Below, in pieces: positions 34,503 through 42,637 of a DNA stretch of 64,000 nucleotides. Origin of the DNA: Saliphagus infecundisoli (GTDB lineage: Archaea > Halobacteriota > Halobacteria > Halobacteriales > Natrialbaceae). The notes beneath the pieces were generated by a model. The model ran no database searches. It was not told where the DNA came from and saw only the letters and a program-made list of their open reading frames with translations. Made by a program: the position numbers and the translations under genes. The stretch is from the NCBI RefSeq assembly GCF_020177375.1, contig NZ_JAIWHV010000001.1:496001-560000 (forward strand), in the 5' to 3' direction. Numbering within the stretch: position 1 is the stretch's first letter; each line of letters starts with the position of its first letter.

Positions 34503-34712
34503 ATGGGTGATATCGGAAACCCCTTCGGCGTCGATCTGGCGACGACGATCTTCGGCGCGGGGGTTTCGCTGCTCGTTTCGGCCGGGGTGATGCGCTATGG
34601 CTACCGGATCCCCGAGTGGACCTCGGCGGAACTGATCGGGATGGCCGGGGCCGGCCTGGTCGTGATCGGCGCGCTCTTCGGGGTCGTCATGGTGCTGTCG
34701 GGTCTCCGGTAG
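34503..34712 (+). CDS. Small two-helix membrane protein
   Basis: The 69-residue product has hydrophobic stretches at 13-28 (TTIFGAGVSLLVSAGV) and 43-66 (LIGMAGAGLVVIGALFGVVM), joined by RYGYRIPEWTSAE. I recall similar haloarchaeal one-line proteins but no function. A start codon with an upstream GTTTCCCC/TGTTTCG region is present, but the TATA box is not convincing. Confidence 0.6.
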   Translation: MGDIGNPFGVDLATTIFGAGVSLLVSAGVMRYGYRIPEWTSAELIGMAGAGLVVIGALFGVVMVLSGLR

Positions 34713-34726
34713 TCGGCCGCGACCGG

Positions 34727-35539
34727 TTACTCCCCGGGCGAGGCTCCCGCAACCCGCCCGACGGTGACGTGGAACGGGACGACCTCCCGACGACGGTACG
34801 CCCCGTCGCCCATCCGATCTATCACCTCTCGCCCCATCTCGCGCCACTCCCCCCGGAGCTCGTCGTAGTCCTCCTCGTCCATCGGCCCCGAAAGCAGCGT
34901 CGCCCGGTCGCTCTCGAGCCCTGCCCCCGTCGCCTTCCGGCGGGCGTCGGCGAGGGCCGCCTCGCCGTAGGGTGGCTCGATCCGGCGCTCGTGGTCGTAC
35001 CGGCGGCTCTCGAGGACCTCGAGGGCCGCCTCTGCGAAGAGTTCGCGGGCGTCGGCGCCGAGGGAGACGTCGGTCTCGACGCCCTCGACGTAGGCCTCTC
35101 GGGCGCGGGCCGAGAGGGCGGACTCGCTCGCGACGCTCGACTCGACTCTCACCTGGGCGTTGTCGGGTTCGATCGCCGCGACGAGCTCCCGGGAGACGCG
35201 GGCAAACTCGGAGAGGGCGGCCGCAGGCTCCGGGAGGTTGATCAGCAGGGCCTGGCAGACGACGAGATCGAAGCTGTCGTCGGGAAAGGGAAGTCTAAGG
35301 GCGTCACCCGCGACGACGGAGACGTGTTCGCGGGCGGTCGCGAGCAGGTCCCGATCGACGTCGCAGCCGACGACGGTTCCGGGACTCTCCTCGACTATCA
35401 CGCGGCTCAGCTCTCCCGTCCCACAGCCGACGTCGAGGACCGACTCGCGGCTCTCGAGCCTGAGGGGAGCCAGTGCGGCCCGGTCGTCCCACATCCCCTC
35501 GCGGGTCCGGCGGAGGTACTCCGCGGAGAACTCGCGCAC
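34727..35539 (-). CDS. SAM-dependent class I methyltransferase
   Basis: The 270-residue Rossmann methyltransferase has motif I SVLDVGCGTGELSRVIVEES near residue 33, motif II VVGCDVDRDLLATA near 55 and the post-motif DDSFDLVVCQALLINLPEP near 85. The C-terminal half has no substrate-defining motif. The start is GTG at 35539, supported by a TTTTTACT box 23-30 bp upstream. The substrate is unknown. Confidence 0.88.
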   Translation of the reverse strand: MREFSAEYLRRTREGMWDDRAALAPLRLESRESVLDVGCGTGELSRVIVEESPGTVVGCDVDRDLLATAREHVSVVAGDALRLPFPDDSFDLVVCQALLINLPEPAAALSEFARVSRELVAAIEPDNAQVRVESSVASESALSARAREAYVEGVETDVSLGADARELFAEAALEVLESRRYDHERRIEPPYGEAALADARRKATGAGLESDRATLLSGPMDEEDYDELRGEWREMGREVIDRMGDGAYRRREVVPFHVTVGRVAGASPGE

Positions 35540-35561
35540 GGCTTCGGATTCGAGGGATCCG

Positions 35562-35569
35562 AGTAAAAA
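35562..35569 (-). promoter_or_regulatory. TATA box for the methyltransferase at 34727
   Basis: Read leftward it is TTTTTACT, 23-30 bp before the GTG at 35539. It supports the GTG start. Confidence 0.55.
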
Positions 35570-35645
35570 CGGGTCGGTTTCCCGGGGCTCTCGGGCGGTG
35601 AAATCGACCCCGAACCCTTTCGGCTCGCCCGTCGTAGCCGGTCGA

Positions 35646-36080
35646 GTGACCTCCCGATCCGCGACGAGTTCCGTTCGCCCGGCGGCCGTCGTCTATCCCT
35701 TGGGGCTCTGGATCGTGATGGCGGTCGTCGCCGTCGCGAACGGCGTCTTCAGGGAGGTGGCCATCGTCCCGCGGATGGGCGACTACTCCGGTCACCTCCT
35801 CAGCACCGCGCTGTTGATCGCCGCGATCCTCGCTCTCTCCTATGGCTACTTCTCGCGCAGTCGAATCGACTACCGACGAGCGGAACTCCTGGCGGTCGGG
35901 GTGATCTGGGTCGTCCTCACGGTCGGCTTCGAGTTCCTCGTCGGCCATCTCGAGGGGATTCCCGTCGAGGACACCCTCGCCCAGTACGACGTGCTCGCGG
36001 GGCAGGTGTGGGTGCTCGTCCCGCTGGCGCTGTTTCTCGCGCCGCTGGTGTTCGGCTCCGGGGCGCGTAATCCGGCGTAA
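35646..36080 (+). CDS. Small four-helix membrane protein
   Basis: The 144-residue product has four hydrophobic segments: residues 14-32, 45-66, 80-99 and 115-138. Charged loops lie between, including YGYFSRSRIDYRRAE and FEFLVGHLEGIPVEDTLAQY. The GTG at 35646 is proposed because the hydrophobic pattern begins just after it and a CCCTTTCG box lies about 25-30 bp upstream. No family is recognised with confidence. It is convergent with nfo (gap 18 bp). Confidence 0.65.
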   Translation: MTSRSATSSVRPAAVVYPLGLWIVMAVVAVANGVFREVAIVPRMGDYSGHLLSTALLIAAILALSYGYFSRSRIDYRRAELLAVGVIWVVLTVGFEFLVGHLEGIPVEDTLAQYDVLAGQVWVLVPLALFLAPLVFGSGARNPA

Positions 36081-36098
36081 ACGCTCTCGAACAGCCTT

Positions 36099-36971
36099 TC
36101 AGTTCTCCTCGCGCAACTCCTTCGTTCGCGCGATGTTCCAGGCAAAGCCCTTGCCGTCCTCCGTGGGCGTCTCAAGCGCGAACGGAAGTTCTCGAAGATC
36201 GGGGTGGGTGACGATCGCCCGGATCCCATCTTCACCGATGTAGCCCTCGCCGATGAGGGCGTGTTCGTCCTTGTGGGTTCCGACGTCGTGTTTCGAGTCG
36301 TTCAGGTGGATGTACTTCAGGTACTCCAGGCCCACTTCCTCGTCGAACCGCGAGACGGTCTCCTCGACGGCATCGGGCGTCGTCAGATCGTTGCCCGCGA
36401 CGAGCGTGTGGGCGGTGTCGATACAGATCCCGATCTCCTCGTCGGTTCGATCGATGATCCCCGCGAGATGCGAGAACTCCCCGCCCAGTTTGGTTCCGCT
36501 GCCGGCGTCGGACTCGATCAGGATCTCGACGTCCTCGGGGACGTCGAGTTCGTCGATCGCGCTCGCGGCGTTGTCGAGGCCGCCCTCGACGCCGGCGCCC
36601 GTATGCGCCCCGAGGTGAGTGTTTACGTACGGGATCCCCAATTTCTCGGCGGCGTCGAGTTCGGCCTGCATTGACGCCAGCGACTTCTCGCGGAGGTCGT
36701 CCTTGGGCGTACAGAGGTTGACGAGATACGAGGAGTGAATCACCCACGGGCCCTCGAGTTTTTCGTCGCTCTCTTCTCGAAAGCCCGCGGCGGCCGCCTC
36801 GCTTATCTCGGGTTCGGCCCAGACCTGGGGCGAGGTCGTAAACACCTGCCCGCAGTTGCCCCCGAAGGCGAGCTGTCGGGAGACGGCGTTCCTGATGTCG
36901 TCGTACGGTGGAGTCTCCTCGTCGGAGGAGACGCGCGAGCCCGAGATCGAGACGTGTGCGCCGACCTTCAT
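36099..36971 (-). CDS. nfo: Endonuclease IV (AP endonuclease)
   Basis: This zinc-dependent endonuclease cuts 5' of abasic sites in base-excision repair. The 290-residue TIM-barrel shows [11 protein letters not shown] at the start, the metal-ligand stretches [12 protein letters not shown] near residue 110, [17 protein letters not shown] near 148 and [14 protein letters not shown] near 180, and the C-terminal signature [20 protein letters not shown] near 222. All three zinc-site regions are complete. The frame extends further upstream, but the ATG at 36971 begins the conserved fold. It is probably cotranscribed with, or close behind, the lipoate ligase gene upstream (gap 44 bp). Confidence 0.95.
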   Translation of the reverse strand: MKVGAHVSISGSRVSSDEETPPYDDIRNAVSRQLAFGGNCGQVFTTSPQVWAEPEISEAAAAGFREESDEKLEGPWVIHSSYLVNLCTPKDDLREKSLASMQAELDAAEKLGIPYVNTHLGAHTGAGVEGGLDNAASAIDELDVPEDVEILIESDAGSGTKLGGEFSHLAGIIDRTDEEIGICIDTAHTLVAGNDLTTPDAVEETVSRFDEEVGLEYLKYIHLNDSKHDVGTHKDEHALIGEGYIGEDGIRAIVTHPDLRELPFALETPTEDGKGFAWNIARTKELREEN

Positions 36972-37015
36972 GGCCGGAAGTCGGCATCCCCCCGGCATAG
37001 GTACTTCGAACTCTC

Positions 37016-37834
37016 CTATCCCTCCCGGTCGCGGATCCAGCCCTCGCTCCCGTACTTCCGGTCGGCGAGGTCTCGTGCGGCCTCGAGCTCCTCCTCGCGC
37101 CACTCGCCCTCGACCGCTCCACACCACTCCCCCAGCGCGTCTCCCAGGATCTCGACGGCCTCCTCGCGGTCGATCCCCGCCTGTTCGCGGATGCTCGTCA
37201 CCCGCCTCTCGAACATCTCGGAGGCGACGTCGCCCTCGAAACAGCCGACGTGACGGACCGGTTCGAGATCGAACGATATCGAACCGTGCTGGATGACCAC
37301 GTCGCGCCGGCGGTACTGGGCGTTGCCGCTGATCTTTCTCGCCTCGGTACCCGACCCCGCGGGCGCGACGATGTCGTGGGCGGGATTGATGTCTCGAAGG
37401 TAGCAGGAGGGGTAGTAGATCGCCTCTCGCTTTTCGCCCGCGAAGTCGGCATCGACGCCCATCCGGCCGAGGGCTGCGAGGATCGGCTCACAGAAGAGGG
37501 CATAGCACGCCATCAGATCGCCGGGAACCTCGTCGGCGGGTGCGACGATCGTATACGAGATGTCCCCGTGGCGGTCGTGGTAGATTCCGCCGCCGCCGGT
37601 CTGTCTGCGGGTGACGTCGATCCCCTCCCGGTCGCAGAAGTCCCAGTCAACAGTGTCGGGTTCCTGTCGGTAGCCGAGCGAGAGGGTGCTCGGCTCCCAG
37701 GAGTACGTTCGAACGGTCCGCACTCCCTCCTCGACGGCCGTCCGTCCGGCGACCTCCTCGATGGCCATCTGGGTCGCCCCCTCGCGTGGGTCGTCCCGGA
37801 TCAGGCGCCACTCGCGGTCCGCGAGGTCGGTCAT
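37016..37834 (-). CDS. Lipoate-protein ligase A family protein
   Basis: The 272-residue protein of the BPL/LplA fold has the family signature [20 protein letters not shown] near residue 78 and the adenylate-site Lys in [20 protein letters not shown] near 165. It should attach lipoate (or octanoate) to E2/GcvH proteins. The separate small C-terminal LplA domain of E. coli is replaced by a short helical tail. The start at 37834 ([12 protein letters not shown]) is preferred over an ATG 27 codons upstream because conservation begins here. Octanoyl/lipoyl transferase activity is an alternative. Confidence 0.88.
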   Translation of the reverse strand: MTDLADREWRLIRDDPREGATQMAIEEVAGRTAVEEGVRTVRTYSWEPSTLSLGYRQEPDTVDWDFCDREGIDVTRRQTGGGGIYHDRHGDISYTIVAPADEVPGDLMACYALFCEPILAALGRMGVDADFAGEKREAIYYPSCYLRDINPAHDIVAPAGSGTEARKISGNAQYRRRDVVIQHGSISFDLEPVRHVGCFEGDVASEMFERRVTSIREQAGIDREEAVEILGDALGEWCGAVEGEWREEELEAARDLADRKYGSEGWIRDREG

Positions 37835-37971
37835 GGCTCGTCGGAGGTTCCACGGGAAGAAAGCGATTGTGACGGGCGGGAGAGCGCCGGTGTTCGCTCG
37901 CCACGGCAATTTCATATCGCGCCATACGATTTATTGGCCGTGCTACGGGCCGGCTACCGGACGGGAACCCC

Positions 37972-37977
37972 TTTTAC
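37972..37977 (+). promoter_or_regulatory. TATA box for rio2
   Basis: TTTTAC lies 23-28 bp before the ATG at 38000. Confidence 0.5.
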
Positions 37978-37999
37978 GTCCGCGCAGGCTACCCCGCCC

Positions 38000-38908
38000 A
38001 TGGTGCGGAACGTCGCCGATCTCATGCCGGAACTCGAGCAGGACGACTTCTATCTCCTCTCGGGCGTCGAACAGGGAATGCGCTTCTCGGAGTGGGTAAA
38101 CCGGGGGAAGCTTCCGGAGTTTTCGGGACTCTCGCCCGAGAACGTCGAGTACCGACTCGAGCGCGCGCTCAAACGCGGACTGGTCGAGAAGAAAACCCTC
38201 CAGTACGAGGGGTACACCCTCCAGTTCGAGGGGTACGACGCCCTGGCCCTGCGCGCGCTCGCCGAACGCGAGACGATCAGCGAGTTCGGCTCTCCCCTCG
38301 GGGTCGGCAAGGAAAGCGACGTCTACGAGGTCAAATCCTACAAACCGCTGGCGCTGAAGTACCACCGCGAGGGGTACACCAACTTCCGGGCGGTCGACAA
38401 GGAACGCGACTACACCTCCGACAACGACCACGTCTCTTGGATGTACACTGCCCGGAAGGCCGCCGAGCGCGAACTCGAGATTCTAGAGGAGTTATACCCG
38501 GAGGTCAGCGTCCCCCGACCGATCGACGGCAACCGTCACGCCATCGTGATGGAGAAGATGGCCGGGGTCGAGCTCTCGCGGGCGAAACTCGAGGACGAGC
38601 AAGTGGTCGGCGTCCTCGACTTGATCCTCCGGGAGATGGCAGGCGCCTACGACGCGGGCTACGTCCACGCCGACATGAGCGAGTACAACGTCTTCGTCGG
38701 CGAGGAGGGAGTCACGGTGTTCGACTGGCCCCAGGCGGTTCCCACGGATCACGACCACGCCGCGGAGTTCCTCGTGCGCGACGCGGAGAACCTGATCGGC
38801 TACTTCCGCCGGAAGTACCCCCAGTCCGTGCCCGAGATCGACGCCGAGCGGGTCGCGAACGCGATTTCGGAGGGGTCGTTCGAGTCGGTGCGGGCACTAG
38901 CTCGATAA
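38000..38908 (+). CDS. rio2: RIO2-type atypical serine/threonine kinase
   Basis: RIO2 acts in late 40S/30S-type ribosomal subunit maturation. In this 302-residue protein the N-terminal winged-helix domain (residues 1-90, with EYRLERALKRGLVEKKTLQY) is followed by the nucleotide loop GSPLGVGKESDVYEVKSY near 95. The catalytic loop GYVHADMSEYNVFV lies near 218 and the metal motif VFDWPQAVP near 240, matching RIO2 (HADLSEYN/DFPQ). The winged helix distinguishes it from RIO1. It has its own leaderless promoter. It is convergent with the methyltransferase that ends the 38993 cluster. Confidence 0.94.
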   Translation: MVRNVADLMPELEQDDFYLLSGVEQGMRFSEWVNRGKLPEFSGLSPENVEYRLERALKRGLVEKKTLQYEGYTLQFEGYDALALRALAERETISEFGSPLGVGKESDVYEVKSYKPLALKYHREGYTNFRAVDKERDYTSDNDHVSWMYTARKAAERELEILEELYPEVSVPRPIDGNRHAIVMEKMAGVELSRAKLEDEQVVGVLDLILREMAGAYDAGYVHADMSEYNVFVGEEGVTVFDWPQAVPTDHDHAAEFLVRDAENLIGYFRRKYPQSVPEIDAERVANAISEGSFESVRALAR

Positions 38909-38992
38909 ACTCCTGGGTGCTATACGGAATGGATGGGGCCGAGAGCCGGCGAGGTCGAGACGGGTTCGTTCGAACCACGGCGTTCGAGGGCG

Positions 38993-39892
38993 CTATCGGT
39001 TCCTGACCTGACCCAGGAAGTCGAGTTGGTGGGTGAGATAGCTCAACTCGCCCGCCTCGAGCTGGTCGCGTCTCGCGTTCATCCACGACGACAGGGGTTC
39101 GTCTCCATCGATCGTCTCCCCGACGGCGGACTCGACGGTATCGAGGATGTGCCCGAGGAAGTACGCCTCGTCGGCGGGGTAGGCGCCGTCGGACGGCCGG
39201 ACGATCCAGTCCGATCCCGCGACGCCGGTCAGGGCCATCCCCTCCATCGCCCGGAGTCTCTCGAGGACGTCCCCGCCGGCGCGAGCGCTTCCTCCGGGTT
39301 TGTGGTCCATGTGTTCGTGGTAGCGACGTTCGATCACGCCGTCGTCGGGGTGGGCCGGGCGAAACCGCGTCGCCCCGTCGAACGTGATCGGGAAGTAGTA
39401 GTATCCTCCGGGGGCGACCGCTCTGAGCAACGGCTCCAACCCACTGAGGTCGAAGACGTCGAGCAGCGCCGCCCCGATCAGCAGGTCGTGGCTCCGGTCG
39501 TCGCGCTCGACGAACGCGAGGGCGTCGGCGGCGACCGCCTCGACGGCGACCCGCCGGTCGGCCGTCTCGACGACGATTCGATCTCCACGGGTCTCGACGG
39601 TGGCGGCGTCCCCGCGAGCGTACTCCCGAAGATGACTCGTGACGTCCGCGGCCGTCTCCTCGCGGACGTCGACCGCCGTGTAGACGGTCTCGCCGGGCGG
39701 GAGCACCTCCCACTCGAGCAGGCGCATCACCATCGTCCCGATGCCGGCACCGACCTCGAGGACCGAAAGCGGCCCCTCCCGGTCGGCTCGCGCCGCGAGC
39801 CCCTCCCGGAGGGCCGAGAGCAGGCGCCGGTCGAGCGCCCGGTCGTCGACGGTTCGTTTCGCCTCGAGATAGCGCCGGAACGAGCCGCTCAC
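38993..39892 (-). CDS. SAM-dependent methyltransferase, last gene of the leftward cluster
   Basis: The 299-residue protein has a Rossmann motif I PLSVLEVGAGIGTMVMRLLE near residue 41, an acidic strand-2 YTAVDVREETAADV near 70 and a motif HDLLIGAALLDVFDLSGLEP near 135. A long C-terminal part rich in aromatic residues contains GGYYYFPITFDGATRF near 163 and the YHEHMDHKPGG loop, which may hold the substrate. It starts with a GTG that overlaps the stop of the GT4 gene (GTGA), so translation is coupled. Its substrate is probably the product of that glycosyltransferase or of the PTPS-like enzyme (inference). Confidence 0.85.
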   Translation of the reverse strand: MSGSFRRYLEAKRTVDDRALDRRLLSALREGLAARADREGPLSVLEVGAGIGTMVMRLLEWEVLPPGETVYTAVDVREETAADVTSHLREYARGDAATVETRGDRIVVETADRRVAVEAVAADALAFVERDDRSHDLLIGAALLDVFDLSGLEPLLRAVAPGGYYYFPITFDGATRFRPAHPDDGVIERRYHEHMDHKPGGSARAGGDVLERLRAMEGMALTGVAGSDWIVRPSDGAYPADEAYFLGHILDTVESAVGETIDGDEPLSSWMNARRDQLEAGELSYLTHQLDFLGQVRNR

Positions 39893-40947
39893 GTCGCGGC
39901 CCTCGCGACGCCGGCCAGGAGGTCACGGACGCGATCGGTCGTCTCGCTCCATCCGGGGTGGGCCTCGTAGCGCCGTCGGGCGGCCCGCCCCATCGCGGCG
40001 AGTTCCCCGCGGTCGGTCGCCAGTTGATCGAGGGCCGCCGCGACGGCCCCGGGATCGTCCGGGGCCACGAGGAACCCGTTCTCGCCGTCGGTGACGACGT
40101 CGCGTGCGCCCCCCGCGCTCGACGCCACCGCCGGGAGGCCGAAGCTCATCCCCTCGAGATAGACGATCCCGAACCCCTCGTGGCGCGAGGGCACCGCAAC
40201 GACGTGTGAGCGCGCGAGGGTCCCGGCGAGGCGCTCGTCTGCGAGTTCGCCGGTCATCCGGATGCGATCGCCGAGGCCCTGCTCGCGGATCGTACGCGCG
40301 ACCGCCCGGAAGTGGTCCGTATCGACCGGTCGGCCGACAACGGTCACCTCCATCGGGGCGTCCGCGCGGGCGACGGCCTCGACGAGCGTGTCGAGGCCCT
40401 TCCTGGGGGCGACGTTCCCGACGAAGACGACCCGGAGGGGCCCCTCCTCGGCTCGCTCCTCGATGGTCCGGTCGGCGATCTCCGGATCGAACCGGTCGCC
40501 CGCCGGCGGGGCCACGACGCAGGCCCGAGGATCGACGCCGAGATCGACGACGCTGTCGCGGGTCGGGGCGCTGTTACAGATCACGGCGTCTACGGTGTCG
40601 AGGTATCGCCGCTCGACGGCACGGTACAGGGGCGCCAGTCGCCGGGGTTCGCTCGCGCGCAGGTGGTGGACGATGCTGACGATCGGCTGGTCGAGCCGGC
40701 GGTTCGTCGAGACCAGCGAGGGATGTGCGAGTTCGTCCTGGAGCAAGACGTCGGCGCCGGTCTCGAGACGTCGCCGGAACCCCGGGGAGGCGTTGTCCGC
40801 CAGCCCGCGGCCGTACCCCCGCCAGGGCAGTTCGATGACGGTGACGGTATCGCCGGCCCGCCGGAGCCCGGAGACGAGCCGCCGGTCGTACCGAAACCCC
40901 CCCGAACGCCCGTCGATGCTCCCGTACAGCGCCAGGCCGACCCTCAT
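39889..40947 (-). CDS. GT4-family glycosyltransferase
   Basis: The 352-residue GT-B enzyme has an N-terminal acceptor domain, MRVGLALYGSIDGRSGGFRY, with the loop VSIVHHLRASEPRRLAPLY near residue 90. The nucleotide-sugar domain starts at LRVVFVGNVAPRKGLDTLVE near 175 and shows the GT4 ExFG-like motif VVAVPSRHEGFGIVYLEGMS near 252 and GGARDVVTDGENGFLV. It is probably a retaining transferase using a nucleotide-activated hexose. It overlaps the PTPS-like gene upstream by four bases (ATGA) and the methyltransferase downstream by four (GTGA). These overlaps tie the three activities together. No signal or membrane segment is present. Confidence 0.9.
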   Translation of the reverse strand: MRVGLALYGSIDGRSGGFRYDRRLVSGLRRAGDTVTVIELPWRGYGRGLADNASPGFRRRLETGADVLLQDELAHPSLVSTNRRLDQPIVSIVHHLRASEPRRLAPLYRAVERRYLDTVDAVICNSAPTRDSVVDLGVDPRACVVAPPAGDRFDPEIADRTIEERAEEGPLRVVFVGNVAPRKGLDTLVEAVARADAPMEVTVVGRPVDTDHFRAVARTIREQGLGDRIRMTGELADERLAGTLARSHVVAVPSRHEGFGIVYLEGMSFGLPAVASSAGGARDVVTDGENGFLVAPDDPGAVAAALDQLATDRGELAAMGRAARRRYEAHPGWSETTDRVRDLLAGVARAAT

Positions 40948-41321
40948 ACGCTCGCTTCGTAGGCGCCACTCGCCACGTCGTCCTCCCGGACGGTGACGCC
41001 GAGACCCGTGACGGTTTCGTCGCCGACGCGCTCGGTCACCGCCTCGAAGATCACGCGCGCGAACCGCTCGACGCTGGGGTTCGTGCCCTCGAACTCGGGG
41101 TGGTCGTTGAGCAGTTCGTCGCGGTAGCGATCGGCCAGCGCCGACAGCGTCGCCTCCGCGTCGTCGATGTCGACGAGGTAGTCGTACTCGTTCAACTCGG
41201 GGCCCGAGAACGTCAGTTCCACCTCGTAGCGGTGGGAGTGTGGGACGCCTTCCGGCCCGGGATCGGGCACGGTGAGGTAGTGCTGTGCGACGAACGCCAC
41301 GGACACCGTCGTTTCGTACAC
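40944..41321 (-). CDS. 6-pyruvoyltetrahydropterin synthase/QueD-like protein with altered catalytic residues
   Basis: The 125-residue protein has the T-fold and the three zinc His of the PTPS family: His14 in FVAQHYLT, His28 and His30 in VPHSHRYEV. At the place of the catalytic Cys (CxxxHGH in QueD) it has Glu24 (EGVPHSH), which recalls the PTPS-III group. The Asp-His pair of LDHxxLN is replaced by RDELLND (Asp68-Glu69). The family-typical NPSVERFA and VTVREDD remain. It could make a pterin-like or deaza product or do a different reaction. The start is GTG at 41321, supported by a GATTTAGG box 26-33 bp upstream; the frame is open to 41456. Confidence 0.82.
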   Translation of the reverse strand: MYETTVSVAFVAQHYLTVPDPGPEGVPHSHRYEVELTFSGPELNEYDYLVDIDDAEATLSALADRYRDELLNDHPEFEGTNPSVERFARVIFEAVTERVGDETVTGLGVTVREDDVASGAYEASV

Positions 41322-41346
41322 GTCCGAACGGAGGGAGGCCACACAC

Positions 41347-41354
41347 CTAAATCC
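41347..41354 (-). promoter_or_regulatory. TATA box for the PTPS-GT4-methyltransferase unit
   Basis: Read leftward it is GATTTAGG, 26-33 bp before the GTG at 41321. It sits between GGAGG and CCTCC, which could form a small hairpin. Confidence 0.5.
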
Positions 41355-41456
41355 TCCAGGCGGGGTGGCTACGGCGTCCTCGGACGGATCGACCGGCTCC
41401 TGTTGGCCCTTCGAGGGCAGCGCGAAGCGGCCGGTCCCGTTCTCCGACCGTCTCAT

Positions 41457-41534
41457 AGGGACGGAGACGAGTCAGTGCACCGTCGGTCGCAATACGGCGC
41501 TGCGGCCGAACGGTAACTCGTCGTCTCCGACCCT
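41457..41534 (-). repeat. Dispersed inverted-repeat element, copy B
   Basis: The 78-bp element is about 80% identical to the one at 7636-7711 and lies in the opposite orientation. Its ends pair over 16 bp with one mismatch (41455-41470 with 41521-41536). The interior GTTCGG...CGACCGA pairing and the block GTGCACTGACTCG are kept. It directly abuts the stop codon of the MDR dehydrogenase gene and lies in the 214-bp gap before the PTPS-like gene. The rest of the gap (41355-41454) has no clear feature. Confidence 0.7.
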
Positions 41535-41535
41535 A

Positions 41536-42522
41536 TCACTCGTACCTGAACGCGGCCTGTATCACGCCGTCGCGGCGCTCGTCGACCACCCGGTAGGCCC
41601 GCTTTGCGTCCCCGATCTCGAACTCGTGGGTGAGCACGGGAGAGAGGTCGGCGTCGGCCAGCCAGGAGGTGACGTACTCCATCCGGCGCCGTTTGTCCCA
41701 CCGGTCGGCGTGGTCCGGGTCGATCCGGCTCACCTGGCTCGAGCGGACCCTGACGTGGCTGCGGTGGTACTGTTCGTCCAGCCGGAGGCTGACGTCTTTC
41801 GTTTCGTACCACGAGCCGACGATCACCCTCCCCGCGAACCCGGCGACGTCGATCGCCTCGCCGAGCGCCTCGGGATTGCCCGACAGCTCGAGGCTGACGT
41901 CGGCCGGTTCGGAGAGCACCGACTCGACCGCGTCGGGCGAGACCGCCCGATCGGCGCCGAAGGACTCCGAGACGGCCCGCCGTTTCTCGTCGTAGTCGAC
42001 CGTGACCAGCTCCGCGAGGGGGAACTCGGCGAGCAGCGCCGTCGTCAGGCCGATCGATCCCTGGCCGAAGACGACGACCCCGCTTCCGATCCGTGGCCGG
42101 GCGTCCATCACGAAGTTGACCGCCGCCTCGACGGTGGGGACGAACAGCGCCCGTTCGGGTGCGAGCGTCGTCGGGACGAGCGCCTCCGGGTCGGCCGTGA
42201 AGTGGCTCTCGTGGGGATTGAACGCGAACACCCGCCTGTCGAGCCACTCCTCGCCGACGTCCGCGCCCGTCTCGGCGACCCGCCCGACGGCCGCGTACCC
42301 GTACTGGAGCGGGTACGAGAACTCGCCGTCGAGGGCCTCGATCGTCTCGTCGGCCGCCGCCCCGGCGGAGATCTCCCCGCGGTAGACGAGCAGCTCCGTC
42401 CCCGGGCTCATCGCGGTGCGCTCGGTTCGGACGAGCACCTCCCCCGCCTCGGTCTCGGGCACCGGCCGATCGCGGACCTCGACCGACCGCTCGCCGGTGA
42501 AGAAAAGCGATCGCCGGCTCAT
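41536..42522 (-). CDS. MDR-superfamily dehydrogenase lacking zinc ligands
   Basis: The 328-residue protein has the medium-chain dehydrogenase layout: an N-terminal GroES-like part with RTERTAMSPGTELLVYRGE near residue 33 and a Rossmann part with SGVVVFGQGSIGLTTALLAE near 150 and VTVDYDEKRRAVSESFGAD. The sequence has no Cys at all, so neither the catalytic nor the structural zinc site of ADH can form; Ser replaces the catalytic Cys. The SPGTELLVYRGE pattern recalls BchC-like dehydrogenases. The C-terminal VSRIDPDHADRWDKRRRMEY is characteristic. It probably oxidises or reduces an intermediate of the cluster. It is followed by the inverted-repeat element. Confidence 0.87.
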   Translation of the reverse strand: MSRRSLFFTGERSVEVRDRPVPETEAGEVLVRTERTAMSPGTELLVYRGEISAGAAADETIEALDGEFSYPLQYGYAAVGRVAETGADVGEEWLDRRVFAFNPHESHFTADPEALVPTTLAPERALFVPTVEAAVNFVMDARPRIGSGVVVFGQGSIGLTTALLAEFPLAELVTVDYDEKRRAVSESFGADRAVSPDAVESVLSEPADVSLELSGNPEALGEAIDVAGFAGRVIVGSWYETKDVSLRLDEQYHRSHVRVRSSQVSRIDPDHADRWDKRRRMEYVTSWLADADLSPVLTHEFEIGDAKRAYRVVDERRDGVIQAAFRYE

Positions 42523-42637
42523 CGGTCGAGGGGCCTCGGCGGCGCTGTTCGGCCCCTTCGCGGGCGTCTCCGGCGGCGTTCCCGGATTCTCACGTCACCA
42601 CCGCGGGAGCGTCCCGGAATAAGTCTGTTCCCAACCA

